In this document: piece after piece, positions 6,575 to 16,117 of the stretch
Position numbering within the stretch: position 1 is the first letter of the stretch
Layout: each line of letters opens with the position of its first letter
DNA from: Simplicispira metamorpha
GTDB taxonomy: Bacteria > Pseudomonadota > Gammaproteobacteria > Burkholderiales > Burkholderiaceae_C
Assembly: GCF_004341365.1 (NCBI RefSeq)
Contig: NZ_SLXH01000003.1
Coordinates: 116,654-180,653 of the forward strand
DNA length: 64,000 bases
Reading direction: 5' to 3'
Position numbers and translations under genes: made by a program
Notes under the pieces: model-generated
Databases searched by the model: none
What the model was told of the DNA's origin: nothing
What the model saw: only the letters and a program-made list of their open reading frames with translations

Positions 6575-9411
6575 ATCCCATCACCTTCGAGCTGGATGGC
6601 CAGAGCGTGCAGGCCGCGCCGGACGAAACCATCTGGCAGGCCGCCCAGCGCCATGGCGTGCATATCCCCCACCTGTGCCACACCGATGGCCTGCGCCCCG
6701 ACGGCAACTGCCGCGCCTGCGTGGTCGAGATCGCGGGCGAGCGTACCCTGGCGCCCAGCTGCTGCCGCCAGCCCACGCCCGGCATGCAGGTGCAGGCCCA
6801 GAGTCCGCGTGCCCGCCACAGCCAGAACCTGGTGCTGGAGCTGCTGCTGTCCGATATGCCAGACACGGGTGAGCCCGGGCAGGAACCATCAAAAATCATA
6901 GCTGCTAGCGCCTATCCAGCGGGCGCTGGAGGCACATTTGACCCAAAATCGATAGCCACAGGCGCCTACGGTGAAATCAGCGCTTGGGCAGCGCGCCAGG
7001 GCGTCACGGTGCGCCCCGCGCTGGCGGCCCTGCGCCGCGCGCCAGTGGCGCCCGACCTGTCGCACCCGGCCATCGCCGTGCAGCTCGATGCCTGCATCCA
7101 GTGCAATCGCTGCGTGCGCGCCTGCCGCGAAGAGCAGGTCAACGGCGTGATCGGCGTGGCCGGGCGCGGCGCGCACAGCCGCATTGCCTTTGACCTGGCC
7201 GACCCGCTGGCCGACAGCACCTGCGTGGCCTGCGGCGAATGCGTGCAAGCCTGTCCCACCGGCGCCCTGAGCGCCAAAACCCTGCTGGCCGCGCCGCCGG
7301 TGGAGCGCACGGTGGATTCGGTGTGCCCGTTTTGCGGCGTCGGCTGCCAGATCACGTACCAGGTGGGCGGCGAACGCATCGTCGGGGTGCAGGGGCGCAA
7401 CGGCCCGGCCAACCAGGCGCGCCTGTGCGTGAAAGGGCGCTTCGGGCTGGACTACATCCACCACCCCGACCGCCTCATGCTGCCGCTGATCCGCAAGCCC
7501 GGCGCGCCCAAGCAGGTGCCCCCCGCTGGCGCCGACTGGCGCGCGGTGTTCCGCGAAGCCACCTGGGACGAGGCGCTGGCGCTGGCCACCGGCCCGCTGC
7601 GTGCGCTGCGCGCTGCACACGGGCCCAAGGCGCTGGCCGGTTTTGGCTCGGCCAAGGGCAGCAACGAAGAAGCGTATTTGTTCCAGAAACTGGTGCGCAC
7701 CGGCTTTGGCAGCAACAACGTCGATCACTGCACCCGCCTGTGCCATGCCTCCAGCGTGGCGGCGCTGCTGGAGGGGCTGGGCTCAGGGGCCGTCAGCAAC
7801 CCCGTGCGCGACGTGGAGCACGCCGAGTTCATCCTCGTCATTGGCGCCAATCCCACGGCCAACCACCCCGTGGCCGCCACCTGGATGAAAAACGCGGTGC
7901 AGCGCGGCGCCCGGCTGGTGCTGGCCGACCCGCGCGCCACCGACATGCGCCAGCACGCCTGGCGCACCTTGCAGTTCAAGCCCGATGCCGATGTGGCGCT
8001 GCTCAACGCCTTGCTGCACACCGTGATCGAGGAGGGCCTGACCGACGCTGCCTTCATCCGCGACCGCACCCTCCAGTACGAAGCCCTGCGCCAGCATGTG
8101 CAGGCCTACAGCCCCGAGGCCATGGCCCCGCTGTGCGGCATTGCCGCCAGCACCTTGCGCGAAGTGGCGCGGGCCTATGCCACCAGCCCCGCCGCGATGA
8201 TTTTCTGGGGCATGGGCGTGAGCCAGCATGTGCATGGCACCGACAACGTGCGCTGCCTGATTGCGCTGGCCACCATCACCGGCCAGATCGGCAAGCCCGG
8301 CAGCGGCCTGCACCCGCTGCGCGGCCAGAACAACGTGCAAGGCGCCAGCGATGCCGGGCTGATTCCGATGATGTTCCCCGACTACCAGCGGGTGGACAAC
8401 CCGCAGGCACGCGCCTGGTTTGAGCAGTTCTGGGGCACGGCACTGGACGAGCGGCCCGGCTACACCGTGGTGGAAATCCTCAACCTGGCCCTGGCCGACG
8501 ATGCCCACCCGCACAAGGTGCGCGGCATGTACATCATGGGCGAGAACCCGGCCATGAGCGACCCCGACCTGCACCACACGCGCCATGCCCTGGCCCACCT
8601 GGAGCACCTGGTGGTGCAGGACATTTTTCTGACCGAAACCGCCTGGCTGGCCGACGTGGTGCTGCCTGCCAGCGCCTGGCCCGAAAAAACCGGCACCGCC
8701 AGCAACACCGACCGCACCGTGCAAATGGGCCGCCGCGCCCTGGCACCGCCCGGTCAGGCCCGGCCCGATCTGTGGATCATCCAGCAGATGGCGGCGGGCA
8801 TGGGGCTGCGCTGGCACTACCCCGGCGCCGAGGCGGGCGTGGCCGCTGTCTATGAAGAAATGCGCCAGGCCATGCACCGATCGATCGGCGGCATCACCTG
8901 GCAGCGGCTGGAGCGCGACTCCAGCGTCACCTACCCGTGCCTGTCGGCCGATGACCCGGGCCAGCCGGTGGTGTTTACCGAGCGCTTTCCCACCCCCACG
9001 GGGCGCGCCACGCTGGTGCCTGCGGGCATCGTCTGGGCGAACGAGCGGCCCGATGCCGACTACCCGCTGGTGCTCATCACCGGGCGCCAGCTGGAGCACT
9101 GGCACACCGGCAGCATGACGCGCCGCGCGGCGGTGCTGGACGCGCTGGAGCCCATCGCCACCGCGTGCATGAATGCCCGCGAGATGGCCCGCTGCGGCGT
9201 GCAGCCCGGTGCGCTGGTGCAGGTGCGTTCACGCCGTGGTGCGGTGCAGCTGCACCTGCGCCTGGACGAGGGCACACCCGATGGCGCCGTGTTCATGCCC
9301 TTTGCCTACGCCGAGGCCGCTGCCAACCTGCTGACCAACGCGGTACTTGACCCGTTTGGCAAGATACCGGAGTTCAAATACTGCGCCGTGGCCGTGCAGG
9401 CCCTACAGTAG
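6571..9411 (+). CDS. fdsA: NAD-dependent formate dehydrogenase alpha subunit (Mo/W-bis-MGD)
   Basis: This 946-residue cytoplasmic catalytic subunit oxidises formate to CO2. An N-terminal NuoG-like [2Fe-2S] domain has cysteines at C36, C47, C50 and C64/65. Two ferredoxin-type clusters follow (C175-C178-C181-C185 and C218-C221-C224-C228). The molybdopterin domain has its own [4Fe-4S] set starting C252PFC255GVGC259. The metal ligand is the Cys of RLCHASS, C391, followed by the conserved H392. There is no Tat signal. The start at 6571 overlaps the FdsGB stop by ATGA. Residues 106-128, between the [2Fe-2S] domain and the ferredoxin clusters, are encoded by a near-intact copy of the dispersed palindromic repeat. 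Confidence 0.95.
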   Translation: MNPITFELDGQSVQAAPDETIWQAAQRHGVHIPHLCHTDGLRPDGNCRACVVEIAGERTLAPSCCRQPTPGMQVQAQSPRARHSQNLVLELLLSDMPDTGEPGQEPSKIIAASAYPAGAGGTFDPKSIATGAYGEISAWAARQGVTVRPALAALRRAPVAPDLSHPAIAVQLDACIQCNRCVRACREEQVNGVIGVAGRGAHSRIAFDLADPLADSTCVACGECVQACPTGALSAKTLLAAPPVERTVDSVCPFCGVGCQITYQVGGERIVGVQGRNGPANQARLCVKGRFGLDYIHHPDRLMLPLIRKPGAPKQVPPAGADWRAVFREATWDEALALATGPLRALRAAHGPKALAGFGSAKGSNEEAYLFQKLVRTGFGSNNVDHCTRLCHASSVAALLEGLGSGAVSNPVRDVEHAEFILVIGANPTANHPVAATWMKNAVQRGARLVLADPRATDMRQHAWRTLQFKPDADVALLNALLHTVIEEGLTDAAFIRDRTLQYEALRQHVQAYSPEAMAPLCGIAASTLREVARAYATSPAAMIFWGMGVSQHVHGTDNVRCLIALATITGQIGKPGSGLHPLRGQNNVQGASDAGLIPMMFPDYQRVDNPQARAWFEQFWGTALDERPGYTVVEILNLALADDAHPHKVRGMYIMGENPAMSDPDLHHTRHALAHLEHLVVQDIFLTETAWLADVVLPASAWPEKTGTASNTDRTVQMGRRALAPPGQARPDLWIIQQMAAGMGLRWHYPGAEAGVAAVYEEMRQAMHRSIGGITWQRLERDSSVTYPCLSADDPGQPVVFTERFPTPTGRATLVPAGIVWANERPDADYPLVLITGRQLEHWHTGSMTRRAAVLDALEPIATACMNAREMARCGVQPGALVQVRSRRGAVQLHLRLDEGTPDGAVFMPFAYAEAAANLLTNAVLDPFGKIPEFKYCAVAVQALQ
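6886..6955. repeat. Dispersed palindromic element, copy inside fdsA
   Basis: This is the best-preserved coding copy: ATCAAAAATCATAGCTGC, then TAGCGCctatccagcgggCGCTGG, then AGGCACATTTGACCCAAAAT. It is read in frame in FdsA as a linker of the type SKIIAASAYPAGAGGTFDPK. Confidence 0.85.
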
Positions 9412-9416
9412 CCGCC

Positions 9417-9962
9417 ATGTCGTTACGTCCCCACACCGAAGTCGCCGTCATCCTGCGCTGTGAGCGCATTGACAACCGCTGGCAACCCTGGCGCTGGTCG
9501 CTGGCCGATGTCGTGCCCCACGAAGAAGCCTTTGGCACCGCACCCCGGTTGTTGCTCCAGGATGCGCTGGAGGAGCGCTGGCTGTTTCCGGATATGGCTG
9601 TAGAGCTGTTCCGTGACGATGCCGAGGGCTACTACCTGAACCTGGCCTCGCCCGCGCCGTGCTGGTTTGTGCTGTGGCGCCTGGACGAAGAAGCGCCCGA
9701 AGGCCAGCGCCCCCTGGCGCGCCCCGTGGCCGTGAGCCTGAGCTACCACGATGCAGGCCGCTGGCTGGATGCCCAGGAAACCGTGGAGCAGGTGCCCGCG
9801 CCCGCGCCGGTGCGCGAGTGGTTGCAGGCGTTTGTCGATCTGCACTACCAGCCCGAGCCGCGTCGGCGCAGGCGCCCACAGAGTTTTCAGCCGCTGCTGG
9901 ACCGTTTTGGCAACCCGGCCTCGGTGTCCACCGACAAGCAGCGCGGAGGCGCACATGGCTGA
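9417..9962 (+). CDS. DUF3305 protein, formate dehydrogenase accessory
   Basis: This 181-residue soluble protein matches the DUF3305 family, whose members sit in formate dehydrogenase operons of beta- and epsilonproteobacteria. Visible family features are an N-terminal strand with VAVILRCERIDNRWQPWRW and a central FPDMAVELFRDDAEGYYLNL. No catalytic motif is seen. It starts 5 bp after the fdsA stop and its end overlaps the next gene by 8 bp, so it is part of the fds operon. Its biochemical role is unknown. In other genomes it accompanies the membrane-bound enzyme rather than the soluble one, which makes its position here notable. Confidence 0.8.
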   Translation: MSLRPHTEVAVILRCERIDNRWQPWRWSLADVVPHEEAFGTAPRLLLQDALEERWLFPDMAVELFRDDAEGYYLNLASPAPCWFVLWRLDEEAPEGQRPLARPVAVSLSYHDAGRWLDAQETVEQVPAPAPVREWLQAFVDLHYQPEPRRRRRPQSFQPLLDRFGNPASVSTDKQRGGAHG

Positions 9963-10695
9963 CGGATTTTTGGGCCGCTGGTCGCGCCGCAAACAGGAGG
10001 CGCTGGCAGGCAAGCCGTTGCCCGAGGAGCCGCCAGCGCCAGTCATAGTGCCCGCCGTGGCACCGGTGCCCGCTGCGCCGCTCACCGCTCGCCCGCCCGT
10101 GGTGGCCGGGGCAGCGGGTGCGCACGAGCCCGGACGCAGCGCGGTGGGTGTGGTGCCCGAACCGGTGATTGAGCCTGCACCGCCCACGTTGGCGCAGGCG
10201 CAAACCCTCACGCCGCAATCGGACTTCAAGCCCTTTGTTGCCCGGGGCGTAGCGCCTGAAGTGCGCAATGCGGCCATGAAAAAGCTGTTCGCTGACCCGC
10301 ACTTCAACGTGATGGATGGCCTGGATATCTACATCGACGATTACTCCCGCCCCGACCCGCTGCCCTTGGCCATGCTGCGCCAGATGGCCAGTGCCCAGTT
10401 TCTTGGCATGGTGCAGGAGGAGCCAGCCCCGCAGCAGGCGGCTGGCAGTGTGCCTGCCGGTGCGGACAAAGACCCCGTAGCCGCCTGCGCTGCGCCTGCG
10501 CACAGCGTGCCACCGCCCGCAGACGTGGCACAGTCGCAGCCCTTAACTACTTCTGGCGCGCCTGTGCCCGCTGGCTTCTTGCCTGAGGGCGGGCCACTGG
10601 CCAGCGCTGCCCCCCACGACCATGCCCACGCTGATTTGCGACTGCAACCAGACCATGCCCCTCCAGCCCCAGGCGCTGGGGGCGCTGCTCCATGA
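9955..10695 (+). CDS. DUF3306 protein, formate dehydrogenase accessory
   Basis: The N-terminus MADGFLGRWSRRKQEA and the central block DFKPFVARGVAPEVRNAAMKKLF...FNVMDGLDIYIDDYS are typical of DUF3306, the usual partner of DUF3305. Between and after these blocks the chain (246 residues) is rich in Pro and Ala and probably unstructured. The ATG at 9955 overlaps DUF3305 by 8 bp. The C-terminal 24 codons overlap the next gene by 74 bp in another frame, an unusually long overlap; the conserved part ends near residue 150. The function is unknown. Its position suggests assembly or electron-transfer support for formate dehydrogenase. Confidence 0.8.
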   Translation: MADGFLGRWSRRKQEALAGKPLPEEPPAPVIVPAVAPVPAAPLTARPPVVAGAAGAHEPGRSAVGVVPEPVIEPAPPTLAQAQTLTPQSDFKPFVARGVAPEVRNAAMKKLFADPHFNVMDGLDIYIDDYSRPDPLPLAMLRQMASAQFLGMVQEEPAPQQAAGSVPAGADKDPVAACAAPAHSVPPPADVAQSQPLTTSGAPVPAGFLPEGGPLASAAPHDHAHADLRLQPDHAPPAPGAGGAAP

Positions 10696-12724
10696 AAACC
10701 TGACCCTGCACTCTGCCCTGTGTCGGCGCGAGGCTGGTGCTTTTCAGCAAGCCATCCAGTCGGGTGACGAGGTGGTGGTGGCCTGCACCCAGGAGCGGCG
10801 CCTGTTTGCCGAGCTGGGCCAGCAGACCGAAGGGGCGGTGTCCCCCATCCGCTTTGTCAACATCCGCGAGACGGGCGGCTGGAGCCGCGATGCGCGCCAG
10901 GCCACGCCCAAAATAGCGGCGCTGCTGGCGGCAGCGCGCTTGCCCGAGCCGGATCCGGTGTCCACCGTCACGTTCAAGAGTGCGGGGCGTGTGCTCATCA
11001 TTGGCGCACTGGATGCTGCCGAGCGTGCCGCCGCCCTGGTGGCCGATGTGCTGGATGTGACCATCTTCACCACCGGCCCGGGCAACGCGGGCGGTGCCCA
11101 GGAGCGGCGCTACCCGGTGCTGGGCGGCACCCTCACGTCCCTGACCGGTTGGCTGGGGGCGTTTGAGCTGGCCTGGCAGGCCGACAACCCCATCGACCTG
11201 GACTTGTGTACCCGCTGCAATGCCTGCGTGCAGGCCTGCCCGGACAACGCCATCGGGCTGGATTACCAAGTGGACATGGCCGCTTGCGGCGCGCACCGCA
11301 GCTGCGTGAAGGTGTGCCAGATAGCGGGCGCGATTGATTTTCAGCGCCTGCCCGCGCGCCATGCAGACCGCTTTGACCTGGTGCTGGATTTGCGCGCTGG
11401 CACGGCCACGCCCACGTTCATGCAGCACGCGCTGCCGCAGGGCTATTTCCGCTGGGACGGTCAGGATATGGCCGCCTTGCTGCGTCTGCGCGAGCTGGTG
11501 GGCGAGTTTGACAAGCCCAAGTTCTTTGCCTACCAGCAAAAGCTGTGCGCCCACAGCCGCAACACCGCACTGGGCTGCAATGCCTGCGTGGACATTTGCT
11601 CCGCCGAGGCCATTCGCAGCGACAAGGGCCGCCAGCGGGTGGTGGTCAATCCGCATTTGTGCGTGGGCTGCGGTGCTTGCACCACGGTGTGTCCGACCGG
11701 TGCCATGACCTATGCCTACCCGCGCGCCAGCGACCAGGGGCTGAAAATCCGCACGCTGCTGTCCACCTACGCGACGGCGGGCGGCAAAGAGGCGGTCTTG
11801 CTGCTGCACAGCCAGGAGCACGGCGAGGCGCTGGTGCAGGAGCTGGGCCGTGCGGCCCGCCTGGGGCTGGCGCAGGGCGTGCCTGCACGGGTGTTGCCGA
11901 TGGCCCTGTGGCACACCGCCAGTACCGGCCTGGAGCTGTGGCTCGCCAGCGTGGCCTATGGCGCCCACCAGGTGGTGGTGCTGGTCACTGGTGAAGAAGC
12001 GCCGCAGTACCTGGACGGTTTGCAGGCACAGATGGAGACGGCACAGGCCATCTTGCACGGGCTGGGTTACACCGGCACGCACCTGCAGCTCCTGCGGGCC
12101 CGCACCGCCATGGACCTGGATGCGCTGCTCCAGGGGCTGGGCCAGACGCGCCCATCGGTTCCTGCTGTGCCTGCGCGCTTTGCCGTATCCCCCGAAAAGC
12201 GCAGCACCCTGGAGATGGCGTTGAGCCATTTGCTGGAGCAGGCGCCCTTGCCCGTGGCAGCGCGCCCCGAGGCCATTGCCCTGCCGGCCAGCGGCGCCCT
12301 GCTGGGCAGCGTGACGGTGGACAAAGACCGTTGCACCTTGTGCCTGAGTTGCGTGGGGGCTTGCCCGTCCAGCGCCTTGCAAGACAACCCGCAGGCGCCC
12401 CAGCTGCGTTTCATTGAGCAAAACTGCGTCCAGTGCGGTTTGTGCGCCACTACCTGCCCCGAAGACGCGCTGGCACTGGTGCCTCGCTTATTGCTCACGC
12501 CGCAGCGCGGGCAAGCCCGGGTGCTGCACGACATGCAGCCGTATGCCTGCATCCGTTGCAGCAAGCCGTTTGGCACACTCAAAGCCATCGAGGCCATGCT
12601 GGGCAAGCTGGCAGGCCATGCCATGTTCCAGGGCGAAGCACTGGAGCGGCTCAAGATGTGCAGCGACTGCCGCGTGATTGACCTTTATTCCTCGCAGAAC
12701 GAACAGAAAGTGACCCGCCTGTGA
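10622..12724 (+). CDS. Multi-cluster 4Fe-4S ferredoxin protein of formate dehydrogenase loci
   Basis: This 700-residue protein has at least five ferredoxin-type cysteine groups, beginning near residues 196 (CTRCNACVQAC), 319 (CNACVDIC), 347 (CVGCGACTTVC), 571 (CTLCLSCVGAC) and 602 (CVQCGLCATTC). No signal peptide or membrane segment is seen, so it should act in the cytoplasm. The start at 10622 gives MPTLICDCNQTMPL, the family N-terminus, and lies inside the end of the DUF3306 gene. Its stop overlaps the GTG of the TorD gene. It is probably an electron carrier or a maturation factor for formate dehydrogenase; the exact reaction is not known to me. Confidence 0.85.
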   Translation: MPTLICDCNQTMPLQPQALGALLHENLTLHSALCRREAGAFQQAIQSGDEVVVACTQERRLFAELGQQTEGAVSPIRFVNIRETGGWSRDARQATPKIAALLAAARLPEPDPVSTVTFKSAGRVLIIGALDAAERAAALVADVLDVTIFTTGPGNAGGAQERRYPVLGGTLTSLTGWLGAFELAWQADNPIDLDLCTRCNACVQACPDNAIGLDYQVDMAACGAHRSCVKVCQIAGAIDFQRLPARHADRFDLVLDLRAGTATPTFMQHALPQGYFRWDGQDMAALLRLRELVGEFDKPKFFAYQQKLCAHSRNTALGCNACVDICSAEAIRSDKGRQRVVVNPHLCVGCGACTTVCPTGAMTYAYPRASDQGLKIRTLLSTYATAGGKEAVLLLHSQEHGEALVQELGRAARLGLAQGVPARVLPMALWHTASTGLELWLASVAYGAHQVVVLVTGEEAPQYLDGLQAQMETAQAILHGLGYTGTHLQLLRARTAMDLDALLQGLGQTRPSVPAVPARFAVSPEKRSTLEMALSHLLEQAPLPVAARPEAIALPASGALLGSVTVDKDRCTLCLSCVGACPSSALQDNPQAPQLRFIEQNCVQCGLCATTCPEDALALVPRLLLTPQRGQARVLHDMQPYACIRCSKPFGTLKAIEAMLGKLAGHAMFQGEALERLKMCSDCRVIDLYSSQNEQKVTRL

Positions 12725-13353
12725 ACGCCGCCATCCCTTTGCCCCTGCCCACCAGTTCCGCGCTGGACGAGGAAACCGCGCGCGCTGAGCTGTATGGCCT
12801 GCTGGCCCAGTTGTATTACGCCCCGCCACCTGCGCCGTTGCTGGAAGCCCTGCGCGTGGCCGTGACCGAAGCGCCCATGGCCGGCGGCTTTTTGCAAGAG
12901 CCCTGGCAGCAACTGGTAGCAGCGGCGCGCGCGCACAGCGATGCAGCCATCGCTGCTGAATACACGGCGTTGTTTGGCGGTGTGGGCAAGCCCGAGGTGT
13001 ATTTGTATGGATCGCACTACCTCAGCGGTTTTTTGAACGAGAAACCGCTGGCGCGCCTGCGCAGTGACCTGGCGCAGTTCGGCTTGGCCCGCGACGAGGC
13101 CATGCCCGAGACGGAAGACCATGTGGCCTATCTTTGTGAAGTGATGCGCTACCTGATTGCGGGTGACGATATGTCGGTCTGCCACCTGACCAGCCAGCGG
13201 GATTTTTATGCCACCCATTTGCAGCCGTGGCTGGAGGCGCTGTGCGATGTTTTGCAGGCGCACCCACGGGCGCAGTTTTACGCTGCCCTGGCTGGGCTGA
13301 CCCGCGCGTTTGCCGTGGTGGAGGCCCAGGCCTTCGACATGCTCGACAGTTGA
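12721..13353 (+). CDS. TorD/DmsD-family molybdoenzyme chaperone
   Basis: This 210-residue all-helical protein fits the TorD family of cytoplasmic chaperones that bind molybdoenzyme apoproteins and often their Tat signals. Typical features are the N-terminal ARAELYGLLAQLYYAPP helix, EYTALFGGVGKPEVYLYGSHYLSGFL in the middle, and ETEDHVAYLCEVMRYLI. The start is the GTG at 12721, overlapping the previous stop as GTGA. FdsA, the only molybdoenzyme encoded here, has no Tat signal. The chaperone may therefore act on FdsA cofactor insertion, or may be left over from a lost membrane-bound formate dehydrogenase. Confidence 0.85.
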   Translation: MNAAIPLPLPTSSALDEETARAELYGLLAQLYYAPPPAPLLEALRVAVTEAPMAGGFLQEPWQQLVAAARAHSDAAIAAEYTALFGGVGKPEVYLYGSHYLSGFLNEKPLARLRSDLAQFGLARDEAMPETEDHVAYLCEVMRYLIAGDDMSVCHLTSQRDFYATHLQPWLEALCDVLQAHPRAQFYAALAGLTRAFAVVEAQAFDMLDS

Positions 13354-13378
13354 TCTGCTGAAACCGTTCGCAGGCCTG

Positions 13379-13420
13379 CCCTGACCGCTGCCAGGCGCTG
13401 GTGCGCGGCAGCGGTCAGGG
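13379..13420. terminator. Strong hairpin between convergent torD-like and maeB genes
   Basis: A perfect 14-bp stem (CCCTGACCGCTGCC at 13379-13392 against 13407-13420) with a 14-nt loop lies in the 78-bp gap between two convergent genes. There is no T-run, so a bidirectional termination role is inferred from its position and stability. Confidence 0.6.
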
Positions 13421-13431
13421 CTATGTGGGCG

Positions 13432-15732
13432 TCAGGGCTTGGCAGTGGGCACAGCGTTGGCTGCGGCCAGCGCCGTCATGTTGACCACGCGGCGCACGGT
13501 GGACGAGGGCGTCAGCACGTGGGCCGAAGCGGCCGCGCCCAGCAGGATGGGGCCAATGGTGGTGCCGTGGCCGCTGGTGGTTTTGAGCACGTTGAACAGG
13601 ATGTTGGCAGCATCCAGATTCGGACAGATCAGCACGTTGGCCGCCCCGCTCAAGGTGGTCTCGGGCAGCATGGTGCGGCGCATGGCATCCGACAGGGCCG
13701 CATCACCATGCAGTTCACCGTCGCACTCGATGTGCGGCGCCGACTGCACAAACAGGTCGCGCGCCTGGCGCATCTTGCGTGCCGATGCCCTGCTGGAAGA
13801 CCCATAGTTGGAGTGCGACAAAAAGGCCACTTTGGGCGGCAGACCAAAGCGTTGCACCTCCTGGGCGGCCATCAAGGCGATGTCAGCCAGTTCTTCGGCG
13901 CTGGGGTCTTCGTTGATGTAGGTGTCGGCAATGAACAGGGTGTGCTGCTCCAGCATGAGGGCGTTCACGGTGGCCAGCTCGGGCGTACCGGCTTTCAGGC
14001 CGATCACGTCGCGGATATGGGCCAGATGGTTGTCAAACTTGCCCACCAGACCGCAGATCATGGCGTCAGCATCGCCCAGTCGCACCATCAGGGATGCAAT
14101 CAGTGTGTTGGAGCGGCGCACGATGGCTTTGGCTGCTTCGGGGGTGACGCCGCGCCGACCCATCAGGCTGACGTAGGTCTCCCAGTAACGGCGAAAGCGC
14201 GGGTCGTCTTCCGGGTCGCAGACTTCTACGTCCTTGCCCGGCTGGATGCGCAGACCTGCCTTTTCGATGCGGGCGGCAATCACGGCGGGGCGGCCAATCA
14301 GGATGGGGCGTGCCAGGCCATCGTCTACGGCCACTTGTGCGGCGCGCAGTACGCGATCATCTTCGCCTTCGGCATAAGCGACGCGGCTGTTGGCCAGCTT
14401 CGCAGCGTGGAATACCGGGCGCATGAACATGCCGGTCTGATAAACAAAGCGCGTCAGGCTTTCGCGGTAGGCGTCAATGTCAGCAATCGGGCGGGTGGCC
14501 ACGCCCGAGTCGGCAGCAGCCTGCGCCACGGCGGGGGCAATGCGCAGAATCAGGCGCGCATCAAACGGGGTGGGGATGAGGTAGTCGGGGCCGAAGTGCA
14601 AGTCTTTGCCCGCATAGGCGGCGGCGACTTCATCGCTGGGCTCGGCTTTGGCCAGATCGGCAATCTGGCGCACGCAGGCCAGCTTCATGGCGTCGGTGAT
14701 CTTGGTGGCGCCGCAATCGAGTGCACCCCGGAAAATATACGGAAAGCACAGGACGTTGTTGACCTGGTTGGGGTAGTCAGAGCGGCCCGTGGCGATGATG
14801 CAATCGGGCCGAGCGGCCTTGGCCAGCTCGGGGCGGATTTCTGGCTCAGGGTTGGCCAGGGCCAGGATGATGGGCTTGGCGGCCATGGTCTTGACCATCT
14901 CGACCGTCAGCACACCAGGGGCCGAACAGCCCAGAAACACGTCGGCACCATCGACCGCATCAGCCAGCGTGCGGGCGTCAGTTTTTTGCGCATAACGGGC
15001 CTTGGATTCGTCGTAGCCACCGGGGCGGCCTTCGTAGATGACGCCCTTGGAGTCACACATGAAGACGTTTTCTACTTTGACGCCCAGGCCCACCATGACG
15101 TTCACGCAGGCGATGGCCGCAGCCCCAGCACCTGAGACCGCCACCTTGACATCACCAATCTGTTTATCGACCAGTTCCAGGCCATTCAGCAGGGCCGCGC
15201 TGGAAATGATGGCCGTGCCGTGCTGGTCGTCATGGAACACCGGAATGTTCATGCGCTTGGAGAGTTCGCGCTCGATGTAGAAGCACTCGGGGGCTTTGAT
15301 GTCTTCGAGATTGATGCCGCCCAGCGTAGGCTCCAGCGCCGCAATGATGTCGATCAGCTTATCTGGGTCGTTCTCGGCGAGTTCGATGTCGAACACATCC
15401 ACACCAGCGAACTTCTTGAACAAGCAACCCTTGCCTTCCATCACGGGTTTGCTGGCCAGTGGCCCGATGTTGCCCAGGCCCAGGACGGCAGTGCCGTTGG
15501 TGACCACGCCGACCAGGTTGCCGCGCGCCGTGTATTCATGGGCCAAGGCGGGGTCCGCCTCAATGTCCAGACAGGGATAAGCAACGCCAGGCGAATAGGC
15601 CAGGGACAAGTCACGCTGGTTGGACAATGGTTTGGTGGGCGTGACGGAAATCTTGCCCCTGCCTGGGTTACGGTGGTATTCGAGCGCGGCTTCGCGCAGA
15701 GCTTGTTCGGCGGTTGACAGGTTTTGGGTCAT
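13432..15732 (-). CDS. maeB: NADP-dependent malic enzyme with C-terminal phosphotransacetylase-like domain
   Basis: This 766-residue cytoplasmic enzyme decarboxylates malate to pyruvate with NADP+. The malic enzyme domain (about residues 15-430) contains SPGVAYPC, the [12 protein letters not shown] loop and [10 protein letters not shown]. The C-terminal part (about 440-760) is a phosphate acetyltransferase-like domain, typically regulatory and not catalytic in MaeB. I chose the ATG at 15732 over the longer frame because it gives [20 protein letters not shown] with GAGGAA upstream. Anaplerotic NADPH supply would fit growth on steroids or fatty acids, but the gene is core in this group. Confidence 0.96.
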   Translation of the reverse strand: MTQNLSTAEQALREAALEYHRNPGRGKISVTPTKPLSNQRDLSLAYSPGVAYPCLDIEADPALAHEYTARGNLVGVVTNGTAVLGLGNIGPLASKPVMEGKGCLFKKFAGVDVFDIELAENDPDKLIDIIAALEPTLGGINLEDIKAPECFYIERELSKRMNIPVFHDDQHGTAIISSAALLNGLELVDKQIGDVKVAVSGAGAAAIACVNVMVGLGVKVENVFMCDSKGVIYEGRPGGYDESKARYAQKTDARTLADAVDGADVFLGCSAPGVLTVEMVKTMAAKPIILALANPEPEIRPELAKAARPDCIIATGRSDYPNQVNNVLCFPYIFRGALDCGATKITDAMKLACVRQIADLAKAEPSDEVAAAYAGKDLHFGPDYLIPTPFDARLILRIAPAVAQAAADSGVATRPIADIDAYRESLTRFVYQTGMFMRPVFHAAKLANSRVAYAEGEDDRVLRAAQVAVDDGLARPILIGRPAVIAARIEKAGLRIQPGKDVEVCDPEDDPRFRRYWETYVSLMGRRGVTPEAAKAIVRRSNTLIASLMVRLGDADAMICGLVGKFDNHLAHIRDVIGLKAGTPELATVNALMLEQHTLFIADTYINEDPSAEELADIALMAAQEVQRFGLPPKVAFLSHSNYGSSSRASARKMRQARDLFVQSAPHIECDGELHGDAALSDAMRRTMLPETTLSGAANVLICPNLDAANILFNVLKTTSGHGTTIGPILLGAAASAHVLTPSSTVRRVVNMTALAAANAVPTAKP

Positions 15733-16018
15733 ACAGAAAATTCCTCGCAGATTGCCAAATGAGCTTACCCGATGCTGGCAGCTGTTGCTGTGGCTGGTCG
15801 CGCAATTGCTGTACTTGTGGCTCATTGCTCCAGCAGTCGGTTTGCAAGACCGGCGGTTGAAGCAAGGATGAGGATTGGCGCAATTTTGAAAATATTCGAT
15901 GCCCTGGCTTAAGTGCGTTAAGAAGTGATGTAGAATTCCAGCTGTGCTTGAGTTCTGAGGTTGTAAAAAATACAAAATCAGAAATTTCCAGAATTCAGAC
16001 AAAGTCAAAATTCTGTGT

Positions 16019-16024
16019 TATAAT
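16019..16024 (+). promoter_or_regulatory. -10 box of the tRNA-Arg promoter
   Basis: A perfect TATAAT lies 10 bp before the first base of the tRNA in an AT-rich stretch. A weak -35-like TTCAGA is at 15994-15999. The rest of the 302-bp gap before it (15733-16034) holds the maeB ribosome site and nothing else I can recognise. Confidence 0.65.
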
Positions 16025-16034
16025 TCAAAGCTTA

Positions 16035-16111
16035 GCGGCTGTAGCTCAGCTGGATAGAGTACTTGGCTACGAACCAAGGGGTCGTGGGTTCGATTCCTGC
16101 CAGCCGCACCA
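16035..16111 (+). tRNA. tRNA-Arg (anticodon ACG)
   Basis: This is a 77-nt cloverleaf: acceptor GCGGCTG pairs with CAGCCGC, discriminator A, and an encoded CCA. The D-arm is AGCTCAGCTGGATAGAGT. The anticodon stem CTTGG/CCAAG carries the loop CTACGAA, giving ACG. The T-arm contains GGTTCGATTCC. It reads CGN arginine codons after A34 deamination. Confidence 0.97.
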
Positions 16112-16117
16112 AAAAGT

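Noticed and set aside
15830..15865. Hairpin with a GCA loop resembling a tRNA-Cys anticodon arm
   Set aside because: No D-arm, T-arm or acceptor stem can be built around it, so it is not a tRNA.
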